This document shows, piece after piece, positions 17,555-28,800 of a stretch of DNA of 64,000 nucleotides. Position 1 is the first letter of the stretch. Each line of letters starts with the position of its first letter. Position numbers and translations under genes: made by a program. The stretch is from contig DATFKA010000072.1 of assembly GCA_035268885.1 (NCBI GenBank), positions 1 to 64,000 on the forward strand, written 5' to 3'. The notes under the pieces were generated by a model, which worked only from the letters and a program-made list of their open reading frames with translations, was not told the origin of the DNA and ran no database searches. This stretch comes from DATFKA01 sp035268885. GTDB lineage: Bacteria; Bacteroidota; Bacteroidia; Chitinophagales; Saprospiraceae.

Positions 17555-18676
17555 ATGAAACCAATATATGTAGCGGCCACGGGCCAGCACGTCGGAAAAA
17601 CCACCTCCACCCTTGGCCTCGTCGCCAATCTCGTCAATCGGGGCTTTAAAACGGGTTATTGTAAGCCCGTCGGTCAAAAGCACATCAACTTTGGCGGCAT
17701 GATCGCCGATAAAGACGCCGTACTTTTTTCAAAAGTCATCGGCTTTGACATTGCCCCGGATATCCATAGCCCGGTCATCATCGGTAAGGGAGTCACCAAA
17801 AAGTTCCTCTCTGATCCCGATCAATTCGATTTTGAGGACCGAATCCGTTTTGCCGAAAGGCACTTCAAAGCCAATAATGATATCGTCGTCTACGAAGGTA
17901 CGGGACACCCCGGTGTAGGTAGCGTAGCGGATCTATCCAATGCACACGTCGCTAAGATGCTAAATGCCGGCGTAATCATGGTAGTCGAAGGAGGAATTGG
18001 CCGGACCATTGATAAATTAACCATGTGCCTGGCCATGTTTCGGGAGAAGAAAGTTCCGATCCTGGGTATTATCGTTAATAAGGTGAAACCTCACAAAATG
18101 GAGGAAATTGAGTTCTACCTGTCCAAAAAGTTCCGGCAGTGGGATATCCCTTTATTAGGGGTACTCCCCTACGATCAGACCCTTTCTTTCCCCATTATGG
18201 CCACCGTCTGCCAGGCGGTAAATGGAAAAGTGATCCTCAACGAAGAGCATATGAACAACCGGGTAGAAGATATTGTGGCCGGCTCGCTGGTTGACCCGGA
18301 AGAATTCACCTCTTTTCAGAATATCCTGCTGGTGGCCAGTATCAAAAGGCTGAATGATGCGATTGCCAAAGTCGAACACATCGCCAAGATCAAAAATCTG
18401 GATCACTCTCCCCTTTCCGGAGTGATTGTGACCGGCGACGGACGACACGCCAAGTGGTACGATGAGGCCGACCTGGACAGTCCTTACTTCAAAGAGCACA
18501 ACATCCCGATTATCACCACCAAGCTGGATACTTACGGCTCGGTAGTCAAAGTAAGTCGGATTGAAGTAAAAATTAACACTCGTACTCCCTGGAAATCCAA
18601 ACGAGCTATTGAATTAATCGACGAACATATTAACTTTGAGCTTTTATTAGACCGCCTGGGTAATTTACCGGGTTAA
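17555..18676 (+). CDS. BioD-like P-loop protein with DRTGG domain
   Basis: 373 residues. The N-terminal half is a dethiobiotin-synthetase-like P-loop NTPase (AAA_26 type): AATGQHVGKTTSTLGL as Walker A, VVYEGTGHPGVGSVADLSNA, and VPILGIIVNKVKPHKM. The C-terminal part (about 210-320) resembles a DRTGG domain, as found in the N-terminal regulatory half of long phosphotransacetylases, here without the acetyltransferase domain. Neither biotin nor cobyrinate genes are nearby. It is followed after 19 bases by purB and is probably cotranscribed with it, which hints at a metabolic or regulatory role but does not define it. Confidence 0.8.
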   Translation: MKPIYVAATGQHVGKTTSTLGLVANLVNRGFKTGYCKPVGQKHINFGGMIADKDAVLFSKVIGFDIAPDIHSPVIIGKGVTKKFLSDPDQFDFEDRIRFAERHFKANNDIVVYEGTGHPGVGSVADLSNAHVAKMLNAGVIMVVEGGIGRTIDKLTMCLAMFREKKVPILGIIVNKVKPHKMEEIEFYLSKKFRQWDIPLLGVLPYDQTLSFPIMATVCQAVNGKVILNEEHMNNRVEDIVAGSLVDPEEFTSFQNILLVASIKRLNDAIAKVEHIAKIKNLDHSPLSGVIVTGDGRHAKWYDEADLDSPYFKEHNIPIITTKLDTYGSVVKVSRIEVKINTRTPWKSKRAIELIDEHINFELLLDRLGNLPG

Positions 18677-18695
18677 TACACCATATATATACAGT

Positions 18696-20030
18696 ATGCT
18701 GACTGCCATTTCGCCGATCGACGGACGCTACGCTTCCAGGACCAAAGAACTGAAGGATTATTTCTCAGAATATGCCCTAATCAAGTACCGGGTATTTATT
18801 GAGGTACAATACTTCATTGCCCTGTGTGAGTTGCCTTTACCACAGCTGGCTTCGGTGGATCAGGAGCAACTGGATGGCCTACTGCGCGTAGCCAACCGAT
18901 TTGACGAAGCAGAGGCCGAGAAAATTAAGGTCATTGAGCGTACGACCAATCACGATGTCAAGGCGGTGGAATATTACCTAAAAGAAAAGTTTGACGAATT
19001 GGGTCTGAGTGCGTATAAAGAATTTGTCCACTTTGGTCTGACCAGCCAGGACATTAATAATACCGCTACGCCATTACTACTAAAACACGCTACCGATAAT
19101 GTATATCTTCCTGCTTTTCAGTTAGTCCGCAACCGGCTGGCAGAATTAGCAGAAGGCTGGAAAACCATTCCCATGCTGGCGCGTACGCACGGACAACCCG
19201 CTTCGCCCACCACCCTGGGCAAAGAGCTACTGGTCTTTGTGGAGCGCCTGGATGTGCAAATGGCCCAGCTAAGAACGATTCCCTTCAAGGCTAAATTTGG
19301 TGGGGCTACCGGAAACCTCAACGCACACTATGTCGCCTACCCGGATCAGGACTGGATGGCTTTCGCCAAAAATTTCGTGACCGAGTATTTGGAGATGGAG
19401 CGGTCCTACCCAACTACCCAAATCGAGCACTATGATAATCTGGCTGCCCTTTTTCAGGCCATGAAAAGAATCAACACCATACTCATTGATCTGGCGCGCG
19501 ACCTTTGGACCTATATCTCAATGGATTACTTTAAGCAAAAGGTGATCGCCGGAGAAGTGGGCTCCTCCGCTATGCCACATAAGGTGAATCCCATCGACTT
19601 TGAAAATGCCGAAGGGAATATGGGTATTGCCAATGCCCTACTGGGACATCTGGCGGATAAATTGCCCATCTCCCGCCTGCAGAGAGACCTCACCGACAGT
19701 ACGGTTTTGCGCAATATCGGCGTTCCTATGGCCCACACTTTGATCGCCTTTAAAGCCATCCATAAAGGACTGGACAAATTATTACTCAACGAAGCTAAAC
19801 TTAATACGGATCTGGAAGCCAACTGGATGGTCGTAGCCGAAGCCATTCAAAACATTCTGCGCCGGGAAGGTTTTGACCAGCCCTACGAGGCCTTAAAAGC
19901 ACTGACCCGGGGTAAAGCACAAGTCAGCCAGCAGGATATTCATCATTTTATCGACGATTTAGCCATCGAAGAAAAGGTCAGGCAAGAGCTAAAACAAATT
20001 ACGCCCCAAAATTACATTGGCCGGCCCTAA
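18696..20030 (+). CDS. purB: Adenylosuccinate lyase
   Basis: 444 residues of the fumarase/aspartase superfamily. PurB removes fumarate from SAICAR and from adenylosuccinate in purine synthesis. The signature loop SSAMPHKVNPIDFENAEGN contains the catalytic serine region, ARTHGQPASPTTLGKE carries the general-acid His, and TNHDVKAVEYYL is the N-terminal signature. The pattern HFGLTSQDINNTA is also typical. The length and the start at the first ATG (MLTAISPIDGRYASRT) are standard. It follows the BioD-like/DRTGG gene by 19 bases. Confidence 0.97.
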   Translation: MLTAISPIDGRYASRTKELKDYFSEYALIKYRVFIEVQYFIALCELPLPQLASVDQEQLDGLLRVANRFDEAEAEKIKVIERTTNHDVKAVEYYLKEKFDELGLSAYKEFVHFGLTSQDINNTATPLLLKHATDNVYLPAFQLVRNRLAELAEGWKTIPMLARTHGQPASPTTLGKELLVFVERLDVQMAQLRTIPFKAKFGGATGNLNAHYVAYPDQDWMAFAKNFVTEYLEMERSYPTTQIEHYDNLAALFQAMKRINTILIDLARDLWTYISMDYFKQKVIAGEVGSSAMPHKVNPIDFENAEGNMGIANALLGHLADKLPISRLQRDLTDSTVLRNIGVPMAHTLIAFKAIHKGLDKLLLNEAKLNTDLEANWMVVAEAIQNILRREGFDQPYEALKALTRGKAQVSQQDIHHFIDDLAIEEKVRQELKQITPQNYIGRP

Positions 20031-20550
20031 GTCTTTTCCTAACAGACTGCATCCAAGACGGGTGCTAAAAGGCCATCATTTGCGAACAATCAAAGTTTAC
20101 AAGTACCCTAATTGACTATTCTCAGAGAGAACTTCTTTATTCTTCAGGCAGCTATTCCAGTCTTTCACTCGTTACTATTCTGTATAGAAAGGATATAATT
20201 CAAAAGATAATAAGGATCGAAAAATAAAAAACAACATATATTTCGCTTAGGTTTGCGCAGAATATATTTTTTTTCTACATTGAGTTCTGAAGATAATTAA
20301 GTTAAAGAACGATCCATGTAGCCCTGACTTTGAAAGCGATTATACATAGATTATCCAATATCATTAAGCCAATTTATACCAACTAAACTGTTCTAGGCCT
20401 TATTCTCAATCAATTGCCAAATAGCTATTGCTTTGAAAAGGAAGGCCCTGATTAGTATACAACAGTGTGTAAAAGCATTGTAAAACGAGGATGAAAAGAC
20501 CTCGTTGCGTATTAATTTTCACTAAATTTATTTAAACTAAGCATGAGTTT
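20031..20550. other. Long leader/intergenic region upstream of susC-like gene
   Basis: 520 AT-rich bases with no gene. A TAGGTTTG at 20248-20255 fits the -7 consensus but has no -33 partner. The clearest structure is the hairpin at 20484-20506. Long leaders are common ahead of SusC genes and may hold post-transcriptional control. Confidence 0.55.
20484..20506 (+). promoter_or_regulatory. Hairpin in the leader of the susC-like gene
   Basis: AACGAGG, 9 bases, CCTCGTT: a perfect 7-base stem ending 44 bases before the SusC ATG. There is no T-run after it, so a terminator is unlikely. It could be an mRNA structure or an operator dyad. Confidence 0.4.
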
Positions 20551-23500
20551 ATGAAACGACATTTGTTACTTCCAATTTTAATTCTTCTGATGAGTGCTAC
20601 CGTGGGCTTTGCGCAGCAAACGCTTACCGGTACGATCACCTCTGCTTCAGAAGGCGAGCCACTTATTGGCGCCAGTATCCTGATTAAGGGTACCAGTACA
20701 GGTACGGTTACAGATCTGGATGGTTCATTTTCCATTAATGTAAGCGGAGATGACGTTCTGGTCGTATCGTACACAGGTTTTGAAACCCAAGAAGTACCCG
20801 TTAACAACCAAACCAGTATCGATATTGCACTCTCTGAGTCCAGTGAGACATTGTCTGAGGTGGTCGTTACAGGTTATTCTTCCGAGCGTAAAGCCGATAT
20901 CGTCGGTTCGGTAGGAGTAGTTAACACTGAGGATGCCCTGACCACGCCTTCTGCCAACGTTGCCCAGCAACTGCAGGGACGTGCGGCCGGTGTAACGGTA
21001 TCCGGTGACGGTGCACCTGGTGAGGGTGCTAAAGTACGTATTCGCGGATTTACCTCTTTTGGTAACTCTAGCCCGCTGTACGTTATCGACGGAGTACCTA
21101 CCAAGGATCCGGGAACGATTAACCCCGCCGATATTTCCTCTATGCAGGTATTAAAGGATGCAACTGCGGCTTCTATCTATGGTGCGCGTGCTGCCCAGGG
21201 GGTAATCATTATCACGACTAAGGGTGGTAAAGCCGGTAAGGTGAATATCTCTTACGATGGTTTCTACGGTGCTACACAAGTACCCGAAAGGAGCTTTCTG
21301 GATGTAATCAACACCGAGCAGTACCTGGATTACCTGCAGCGCTCACAAGCTTCCAGCTTTATCCATCCGGTATTTGGACAGATGAATAATGCCTCTATTC
21401 CTGATCGCATTGTAACTAGTCCGGGTTTCAAGGGTGGTGTTTCCGCTAATGATCCACGGGCTAACCTGGCTTTGTATGACATTTCTAACTTCAGCCAACC
21501 CTATCAAATCATGGAGACCAGTCCGGGTACGAATTGGTTTGATGAAATCACCCAGACGGGACCGATTCAACAGCACCAATTAAATGTATCGGGTGGTACG
21601 GAAACGGCTACTTATTCTGCCAGCTTTAACTTCTTTGATCAGGAGGGTGCGATTAAGTTTACCGATTATCGTCGCTATTCCGTGCGTTTGAACACTTCTT
21701 TCAAGCCAACCAACTGGTTGAAAATCGGAGAAAACTTACAAATTATCAACGAAAGAAATCGTGGTAACCGTACACGCGGTGAAGGTGGTGCCTGGGGTTG
21801 GGCGTACCGTTATGTACCCTATATTCCAGTTAATGACCTGGGCGGAGGCTTCGGTGGTAACGCCGTGGGTGAATCAGGTAACGCAAGTAACCCCGTAGCT
21901 TTCCTTTCACGGGATGCCGATGATGTCAGTCGCAACTGGCGTTTATTTGGTAATACTTTTGCCGAAGTTGAGCCTATTGAAGGACTTACCGTTCGGTCTT
22001 CTTTTGGTGTTGATTTTGGTAACTTCTACAATGAAGCCTATACCTACAAGACCTATGAGAACTCGGAAAACACTGGTATTACTGCTTACGGAACTAATAA
22101 TAATAATAACCTAAGCTGGACTTGGACAAATACCGCGACGTATTCCACGACCATCAATGATAACCACAGCCTAAAGTTCCTGGCTGGTACAGAAGCTATT
22201 AAATTTCAGGGTTACGGTTTTGGGGTGTCTACCAACACCTTCGATTTCGAAGATCCTAACTTCATCAACCTGAATACGGATCAGTTCCCTACGCCGAATG
22301 CTTACGCTTACGCTCCAACGGAGGAAAGATTATTCTCTGTATTTGGTCGGATAGATTACCAATTGAACAATAAGTACATCTTTAACGCAACCGTACGCCG
22401 CGACGGAACGTCTAAAATTGCAGAAGCGGTACGCTTTGGTACTTTCCCTGCCTTTGGTGTTGGTTGGCGTCTGTCTGAAGAGCCATTCCTACAAGGTGTG
22501 GATTGGTTAGATGACTTAAAGCTACGTGGTGGCTGGGGTCAGATGGGTAGTATCGATAATGTAAGTGCGAACAACCAGTTTACTACCTTTTCAGGTAATG
22601 TCGGTTCTTCTTTCTACGATATTGGTCGCGCACAAACGACGGCTAACGTGGGTTACCGCCCTGCTCGTATTGGTAGTTTGACCACCCTTTGGGAAGTTTC
22701 AGAAACCACTAACTTTGGTATTGATGCATCTATGCTGAATGGTAAGTGGAACCTGGCTTTGGATATCTACCAAAACAACACCAACGATTTATTAGTAAAT
22801 CGTATCCCAACGGGTGCAGAGCCGGTATTACAGCAACCAGCGATTAACCTGGGGCAAATGGTGAACAGAGGTATCGATATCGCGTTAGGTCATAGAAACA
22901 ACGTTGGCGACTTCCGTTACGATGTGAATTTGATCTTCTCTCGTTATACTAATGAGGTAACCAATATTGATGGTAATCCTGAGACTTTCTTCTCTACGGG
23001 TGGTAACCGGATTAGTGATATCATCAGAACGCAGGCCGGTCAGCCGATTTCTTCTTTCTGGGGTTATGAGATTGATCCTAACGATCGTTTCTTTGATACA
23101 CAGGCGGAAATTGATGCTTTGGAAATGGACGGTGCTGTATTAGGTAGCTGGAAATACGTTGATCAAAATGGTGACGGAGTCATTAATAATGAAGACCAAA
23201 CTTTCTTGGGCAGCCCACACCCTGATTTCATAGCCAGTATGAATATTGATCTGGCTTACAAGAACTTTGATTTTAACCTGTTCTTGGTTTGGAATCAAGG
23301 TAACCAGTTATTTAACAACGTGGCTTACTTCACCGATATGCGTGTATTCGTGGGTGCGGTTTCTGATCGTGTGGTTAATCAAGACTGGAGACCAGGTGCG
23401 GATAATAGTAACGCTACGCACCCGCGTTTGGCTCCCGGTGCAGAAAATGGTTATACACCATTTACCACTAGTACTTCCAACTCTTTCTACATTGAGGATG

Positions 23501-23742
23501 GTTCATTCTTGAGAGGTAGAACGGCTCAATTGGGTTACAACTTTAGCCCAGATCTTCTACAAAGAGCAGGTATTAGCAAAGCAAGAATTTACGTACAGGC
23601 CCAAAACTTTTTCACGATCACCAACTACTCCGGTTCTGACCCTGACATCAATATTCAGGGTAATGACTTGGGCATGGGTATCGATCAGGGACGTTTCCCT
23701 TCTCTGGCACAGTACCTGTTTGGTGTCCAATTCTCTTTATAA
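20551..23742 (+). CDS. SusC/RagA-type TonB-dependent outer-membrane transporter
   Basis: 1063 residues. After a signal peptide (ending about residue 22, GFAQQ) comes a carboxypeptidase-regulatory-like beta-sandwich (TLTGTITSASEGEPLIGASI), a TonB-box-like SEVVVTGYSS near 105-115, the plug (GRAAGVTVSGDGAPGEGAKV, IRGFTSFGNSSPLYVIDGVP, VLKDATAASIYGARAAQGVI) and a long beta-barrel ending in an aromatic-rich strand (LFGVQFSL). There is no N-terminal STN signalling domain, so it is not itself a FecR/ECF signal transducer. With the SusD partner it forms the usual pedal-bin importer. Substrate unknown; the downstream haem/FG-GAP lipoproteins are unusual partners. Confidence 0.95.
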   Translation: MKRHLLLPILILLMSATVGFAQQTLTGTITSASEGEPLIGASILIKGTSTGTVTDLDGSFSINVSGDDVLVVSYTGFETQEVPVNNQTSIDIALSESSETLSEVVVTGYSSERKADIVGSVGVVNTEDALTTPSANVAQQLQGRAAGVTVSGDGAPGEGAKVRIRGFTSFGNSSPLYVIDGVPTKDPGTINPADISSMQVLKDATAASIYGARAAQGVIIITTKGGKAGKVNISYDGFYGATQVPERSFLDVINTEQYLDYLQRSQASSFIHPVFGQMNNASIPDRIVTSPGFKGGVSANDPRANLALYDISNFSQPYQIMETSPGTNWFDEITQTGPIQQHQLNVSGGTETATYSASFNFFDQEGAIKFTDYRRYSVRLNTSFKPTNWLKIGENLQIINERNRGNRTRGEGGAWGWAYRYVPYIPVNDLGGGFGGNAVGESGNASNPVAFLSRDADDVSRNWRLFGNTFAEVEPIEGLTVRSSFGVDFGNFYNEAYTYKTYENSENTGITAYGTNNNNNLSWTWTNTATYSTTINDNHSLKFLAGTEAIKFQGYGFGVSTNTFDFEDPNFINLNTDQFPTPNAYAYAPTEERLFSVFGRIDYQLNNKYIFNATVRRDGTSKIAEAVRFGTFPAFGVGWRLSEEPFLQGVDWLDDLKLRGGWGQMGSIDNVSANNQFTTFSGNVGSSFYDIGRAQTTANVGYRPARIGSLTTLWEVSETTNFGIDASMLNGKWNLALDIYQNNTNDLLVNRIPTGAEPVLQQPAINLGQMVNRGIDIALGHRNNVGDFRYDVNLIFSRYTNEVTNIDGNPETFFSTGGNRISDIIRTQAGQPISSFWGYEIDPNDRFFDTQAEIDALEMDGAVLGSWKYVDQNGDGVINNEDQTFLGSPHPDFIASMNIDLAYKNFDFNLFLVWNQGNQLFNNVAYFTDMRVFVGAVSDRVVNQDWRPGADNSNATHPRLAPGAENGYTPFTTSTSNSFYIEDGSFLRGRTAQLGYNFSPDLLQRAGISKARIYVQAQNFFTITNYSGSDPDINIQGNDLGMGIDQGRFPSLAQYLFGVQFSL

Positions 23743-23772
23743 AAACAGTAAAATTTTATAAATTAATTCGTT

Positions 23773-25575
23773 ATGAAAAAATATCTTATTTTAACAGCTA
23801 GCATGATCACGCTCCTCTTAGTGAGTATTTCGTGTAGCGATGACTTCCTCGATGTCGATCCGCCCGGAGCCTACTCCGAGCCTTCTTTACAGAATGTCAC
23901 CGGTGTAGAGGGAATGTTAATTGGTACTTACTCTGCCCTTGATGGGTCCTGGTTTGAAAGCTGGGGTAACGCTAACTTCAACCAGCAAGGTGGTGCTTCC
24001 AACTGGGTCTTTGGATCTGTACGTTCTGATGATGCCTATAAAGGTACCGAACCTAACGATGGGGTAGATATCAACCCGATTGAAAGAGCGGAAGTACAGC
24101 CCAACAATCCGGTTTTAAATAGCAAATGGAGAGGTTCTTATGATGCTATCGGTCAGGCCAATACGACTATTCGTAACGCCAGACTGCTTACCGATGCTTC
24201 CGATGCTCAGAAAACCAGAATTGAGGCGGAAGCCAGAGCTTTGCGCGCGCATTTCCACTTCGAAGTGGTTAAAGTATTTGGTCGTGCTCCATACGTAGAT
24301 GAAACCATCGGTATCGAGACGCCTTACGGTGCGGTGCAAAATCCACCAGTTGGTGAGCCATTCATTTGGTCAGACATCGAAAATGATCTGGAGTACGCTT
24401 ATGCTAATTTACCCGGTACTATGCCAGATCCCGGTCGTATCAATAAGTACGCTGCGGGAGCACTGCTGGCAAAAGTCTATATGTTCCAGGCAAAATGGTC
24501 AGAGGCCGAACCGATTCTAGATGACATCATCAACAACGGTACCACCGCTGCCGGTGCTCCTCTGGAATTAATGGCTAGCTTCTCCGATAACTTCCGGGCG
24601 GACCGCGAGCAGGGTAATACGGAATCTATGTTTGCCTACGAAGCGTCTTACGGAGATGGTTCCATTAGTAATGGTAACTACGAGAATACCCTGAACCAGC
24701 CTCACGGTTCGAATGCCCGTACGGCTTGTTGTGGTTTCCACCAGCCCTCACAAAACCTGGCTAACAGCTTTAAAGTCGGAATGGATGGTTTACCACTACC
24801 CGATTCTTTTAACGATACGGACATCGCTAACGATGAAGGTATAGCCGCTTCCGATCCACATACACCCGAGCAAGGGCCATTGGATCCACGGATCGACTGG
24901 ACCATTGGTCGTCGCGGTATTCCTTATCTAGACTGGGGTATTAACCCAGGTAGTGGTTCTACCGGTTGGGTACGTAATGTTCCTAACGGTGGTCCTTATA
25001 ACCCCGTAAAAGCAGTGCCCTGGTTTGCAGAGTTTGACGCTCAGCTGGCCGGTGTAATCGACTGGGGTTTCACCTCTTCGGCTAAGAACGTTCAGATCAT
25101 CCGTTTTGCGGACGTACTCCTGCTGGGTGCAGAAGTAAAAGCAGAACTGGGTAAATTGGGCGAGGCAGTAGACTTAGTTAATCGTGTACGTGCCAGAGCA
25201 GCTAATCCAGCTGGCTTTGTGGTAGATGGCTCTGGTAATCCAGCTGCTAATTATCAAATCAGCTTATACGATGCCTTTGGTTCTCAAGCCGAGGCCCTGA
25301 CGGCGGTCCGCTTCGAGCGTAAGCTAGAGCTGGCTTTGGAAGGACACCGCTTCTTCGATCTGGTACGCTGGCATGAGAACGCTTCTAGTAGTGCACTACC
25401 ATTTGATATCATTTCATTTATGAATGATTACTACGCTACGGAAAGTACCAAGCGTCCACACCTGGCGGGTTCTAACTTCGAAGAACGTAATTTTTACCTG
25501 CCCATTCCACAACAGGTAATTGCCAATAGTACTGTGGATGGTATTGAAAATATCACTCAGAATCCAGGCTACTAA
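23773..25575 (+). CDS. SusD/RagB-type surface lipoprotein
   Basis: 600 residues. The lipobox is SISC (Cys about 21), followed by SDDFLDVDPP, an acidic sequence of the kind that directs Bacteroidota lipoproteins to the cell surface. The family's helical TPR-like core follows (NAKAEA-type segment ARALRAHFHFEVVKVFG, then GALLAKVYMF). The C-terminal signature ALTAVRFERKLELALEGHRFFDLVRW is present, with RERxxEFxxEGxRxxDLxRW-like residues. It caps the SusC barrel and binds ligand. Spacing to the SusC stop is 30 bases and a terminator follows. Confidence 0.95.
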   Translation: MKKYLILTASMITLLLVSISCSDDFLDVDPPGAYSEPSLQNVTGVEGMLIGTYSALDGSWFESWGNANFNQQGGASNWVFGSVRSDDAYKGTEPNDGVDINPIERAEVQPNNPVLNSKWRGSYDAIGQANTTIRNARLLTDASDAQKTRIEAEARALRAHFHFEVVKVFGRAPYVDETIGIETPYGAVQNPPVGEPFIWSDIENDLEYAYANLPGTMPDPGRINKYAAGALLAKVYMFQAKWSEAEPILDDIINNGTTAAGAPLELMASFSDNFRADREQGNTESMFAYEASYGDGSISNGNYENTLNQPHGSNARTACCGFHQPSQNLANSFKVGMDGLPLPDSFNDTDIANDEGIAASDPHTPEQGPLDPRIDWTIGRRGIPYLDWGINPGSGSTGWVRNVPNGGPYNPVKAVPWFAEFDAQLAGVIDWGFTSSAKNVQIIRFADVLLLGAEVKAELGKLGEAVDLVNRVRARAANPAGFVVDGSGNPAANYQISLYDAFGSQAEALTAVRFERKLELALEGHRFFDLVRWHENASSSALPFDIISFMNDYYATESTKRPHLAGSNFEERNFYLPIPQQVIANSTVDGIENITQNPGY

Positions 25576-25605
25576 TCATTAATTAGCCCCTATTTCTGAG
25601 AAAAC

Positions 25606-25645
25606 GAAGAGACTGTCATTTACTGGCAGTCTCTTCTTGTTTTTA
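25606..25645 (+). terminator. Terminator after the SusC/SusD pair
   Basis: GAAGAGACTG pairs with CAGTCTCTTC (perfect 10-base stem, 11-base loop) and is followed by TTGTTTTT. It probably limits read-through from susCD into the VCBS genes. Confidence 0.85.
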
Positions 25646-25671
25646 CAAGGGGTTTTGGGTAATTTCGGAGC

Positions 25672-25679
25672 TAAATTTG
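25672..25679 (+). promoter_or_regulatory. Possible -7 box for the VCBS/ASPIC gene
   Basis: TAAATTTG matches TAnnTTTG and stands directly behind the susCD terminator, 130 bases before the next ATG. No TTTG lies at the right -33 spacing (the nearest is 14 bases away). Confidence 0.4.
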
Positions 25680-25725
25680 TTGATTGAATGGGCGTGATAT
25701 GGGGAAAAATATGGCCCTCCCTGCG

Positions 25726-25759
25726 CCCCCTTCAAAGGGGGACCACTACATCCTGCCAA
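25726..25759 (+). repeat. Inverted repeat copy 1 flanking the VCBS/ASPIC gene
   Basis: The sequence is CCCCCTTCAAAGGGGGAC, six variable bases, then ATCCTGCCAA. The first half is itself a palindrome (CCCCCTT-CAAAGGGGG type). The reverse complement of the same composite motif, with the same 6-base spacer length, lies at 29336-29368. Motifs built on CCCCTTCAAAGGGG recur between genes in many Bacteroidota; this is general knowledge, not checked here. Confidence 0.75.
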
Positions 25760-25808
25760 TTTGAAGTTTCCCCATCAAAACCATTCCAACTACACATAAC
25801 CATTACCA

Positions 25809-28800
25809 ATGAAAAAGAGCTTATTTTTTGTATCCCTAACGCTTGTCCTGTGGAGCTGTCAGCAAAAAGAACAGCCCTTATTCAAATTGCTCTCCCCTAA
25901 TCGCACCGGAGTGGAATTCAATAATACCATCATTGAAGATGAAAATTATAATATCCTCGATGTTTATTACCTCTATAATGGTGGCGGGATCTCGATTGGT
26001 GATTTCGACCAAAACGGGCTACCCGATTTATTCTTCACCGGCAATATGGTCGAGAATAAACTCTATCTGAACCAGGGAAATTTCAAATTTGAAGATATCA
26101 GTGAGACGGCTGGCATCGGTGCCCTTGGCAAGTGGAGCTACGGCTCTTCGGTAGTTGACATCAACGGGGATGGGCTACCCGATATTTACGTCTGCTCTTC
26201 TATTTCCGCCAATCCCAAGGAAAGAGAAAATATGCTCTTCATCAATCAGGGACTAAATGCCCAGGGGATTCCTACTTTCCGGGATGAAGCCGGAGCCTAC
26301 GGTCTTGATCTAGACAACCACAATACCCACGCCTCCTTCTTTGATTATGATCAGGATGGCGACTTGGATGTGTACGTACTGGCCAACTTACGTATCGAAG
26401 GCATTCCTACTACTTACCAAAAGAAAGTGACCGACGGCTCCTCCCCTAATAATGATCACCTGTACCGTAATAACGGAGATGGCACCTTTACGGAAGTAAC
26501 CCTGGAAGCGGGTATCAAAACCGAAGGCTTTGGCCTTGGGGTAGCCACCGCCGATATCAATAAAGACGGTGCGGTGGATATCTACGTCAGTAACGACTTT
26601 CTGACCAACGATCTACTCTACCTCAATCAGAACGGACAATTTACCGAGCAAATTGACGAGGCCATGAAACACCAATCGCGATTTGCCATGGGTAACGATG
26701 CGGCTGATATCAATAACGACGGAGAACTGGACATCATCACCCTGGATATGCAGCCAGAAACCAACCTACGGAAGAAAACGGTCATGATCCCCAATGGTTA
26801 CGTGGTCTACATCAACGACTATCGCTACGGCTACACCCACCAGTACGTTCGTAATATGCTACAGATCAACCAGGGAAATATGAAATTCAGTGAAATCGGA
26901 CAGTTAGCCGGCGTACACCAGACGGAGTGGAGCTGGTCTCCCCTTTTCGCCGACGTGGATAACGATGGGTATAAAGACCTACTCGTTACGAATGGTTATC
27001 CCAAAGATATCACCGATCTGGATTTTGTTAATTTCCGAATGGAGTCCGGCGCCTACACACCAAAGGAACGCTTACTGGAACAGATTCCATCGGTGAAAAT
27101 CCCGAACTATGTTTTTAAAAATAATGGTGATTTGACCTTTGAAGATCATTCTGATCAGTGGGGCTTCACCCAACCCTCCTTTTCTAACGGCGCCGCTTAC
27201 GCCGATCTCGACAACGACGGCGACCTGGATTACGTGGTCAATAACATCAATGATCCAGCCTTTATTTACGAAAACACCTTAAATGACGGCGCTAAAGTGG
27301 GAAATAACTACCTGCGTCTAAACCTAAAGGGTACGGAAGAAAACCCTTCTGCCCTGGGAGCCCGGATCACCCTGGAATACGACGGTGGTAAAATGCAGTA
27401 CCAGGAACAAAGCATTTACCGGGGATACGTCTCTACTGTCGAAGATATTATCCATTTTGGGTTGGGTCAGGCCCAAAAAGCCGATCGGATTGAAGTGATT
27501 TGGCCCAATGGTCAACGCAGCATTGTGGAAGAAGTATCCGCTAATCAGGTTCTTCAATTGGACATCAGCGATGCCCAGTCCTTTGAAGCAGAAGCTAATC
27601 AGGCTACTGATAAGAGTAGCTTCTTAACCGAAGTTACCCAGGAACGAAAACTTAGCTTTCAGCATCCCGAAAATGATTTCATCGATTATAATTACCAGGG
27701 AGGCTTACCGCATAAATTTTCTCAGTACGGCCCTTCGCTGAGTGCCGGTGATATTAATGGAGATGGCCTGGACGATTTATTCATCGGGGGTGCCAAGAAC
27801 TACCAGCCGAGCCATTTCCTGCAAAACCCCAACGGAACCTTCCAGCTTATTGAGGGTAAGCAAGATCCAGACAAACAAGAAGAAGACATGGGTAGCCTGC
27901 TCTTCGATGCCGATGGCGACGGGGATAATGATCTCTACGTGGTCAGTGGTAGCTTTGAGCAATTTGAAGGCAGCCCTTACTTCCGCGATCGCCTCTATTT
28001 TAATGACGGTCAGGGGAATTTCACAGTAGACTCTACCGCCCTACCCGATCTGAGGAGTAGCGGTAGCTGTGTGCGCGGAGCCGATTTTGATGGCGATGGA
28101 GACCTTGACCTTTTTGTCGGAGGCCGGGTACGGATGGGCTCCTACCCCTTCCCGCCCAAAAGCTATATCCTGCGTAATGAGGGCGGCACTTTCACGGATG
28201 CCACTGCCGATCTGGCTCCCTTTTTATCCGATCTGGGTATGGTCACCGATGCCATTTGGAGCGACTACGACTTGGATAATGACCTCGACCTGTTGGTCGT
28301 TGGCGAGTGGATGCCCATTACTATACTACAGAATAACGATGGTGATTTTACGAAAGTAGAAGCGCCCGGACTCAATAAAACCGGCTTCTGGAATAGCATT
28401 ATCTCGGGCGACTTCGATAAAGATGGTGATCCGGACTACGTAATTGGCAATCTGGGTACCAATAACTTTTACTGTGCTACGCCCGAAACGCCGGTATCGA
28501 TCGTTGCCAAGGACTTTGATAACAACGGGGATGTGGATGCTATCATGTCTTGTTACTTCAAAGCGGAAGATGGCAGCATGCAGCCTTTCCCGATTCCGGC
28601 CTGGAAACAGCTGGGAGGCTTAAGTCCGATTTTCCGAAATCGCTTCGATTCTTACGAAGCTTACGGACAGACCACCATCAACGAATTGCTGACACCAGAA
28701 GAACAAGAAGGTGCGCTGAAAATCGAAGCCGATCATCTACACAGCAGCTACGTAGAAAACCTGGGGGATGGCAGCTTTAAGGTTCACCTCCTCCCCCTGC

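Noticed and set aside
20543..20554. Three-codon ORF (ATG AGT TTA TGA) overlapping the SusC start
   Set aside because: Such tiny overlaps arise by chance in AT-rich leaders; nothing supports a regulatory leader peptide.
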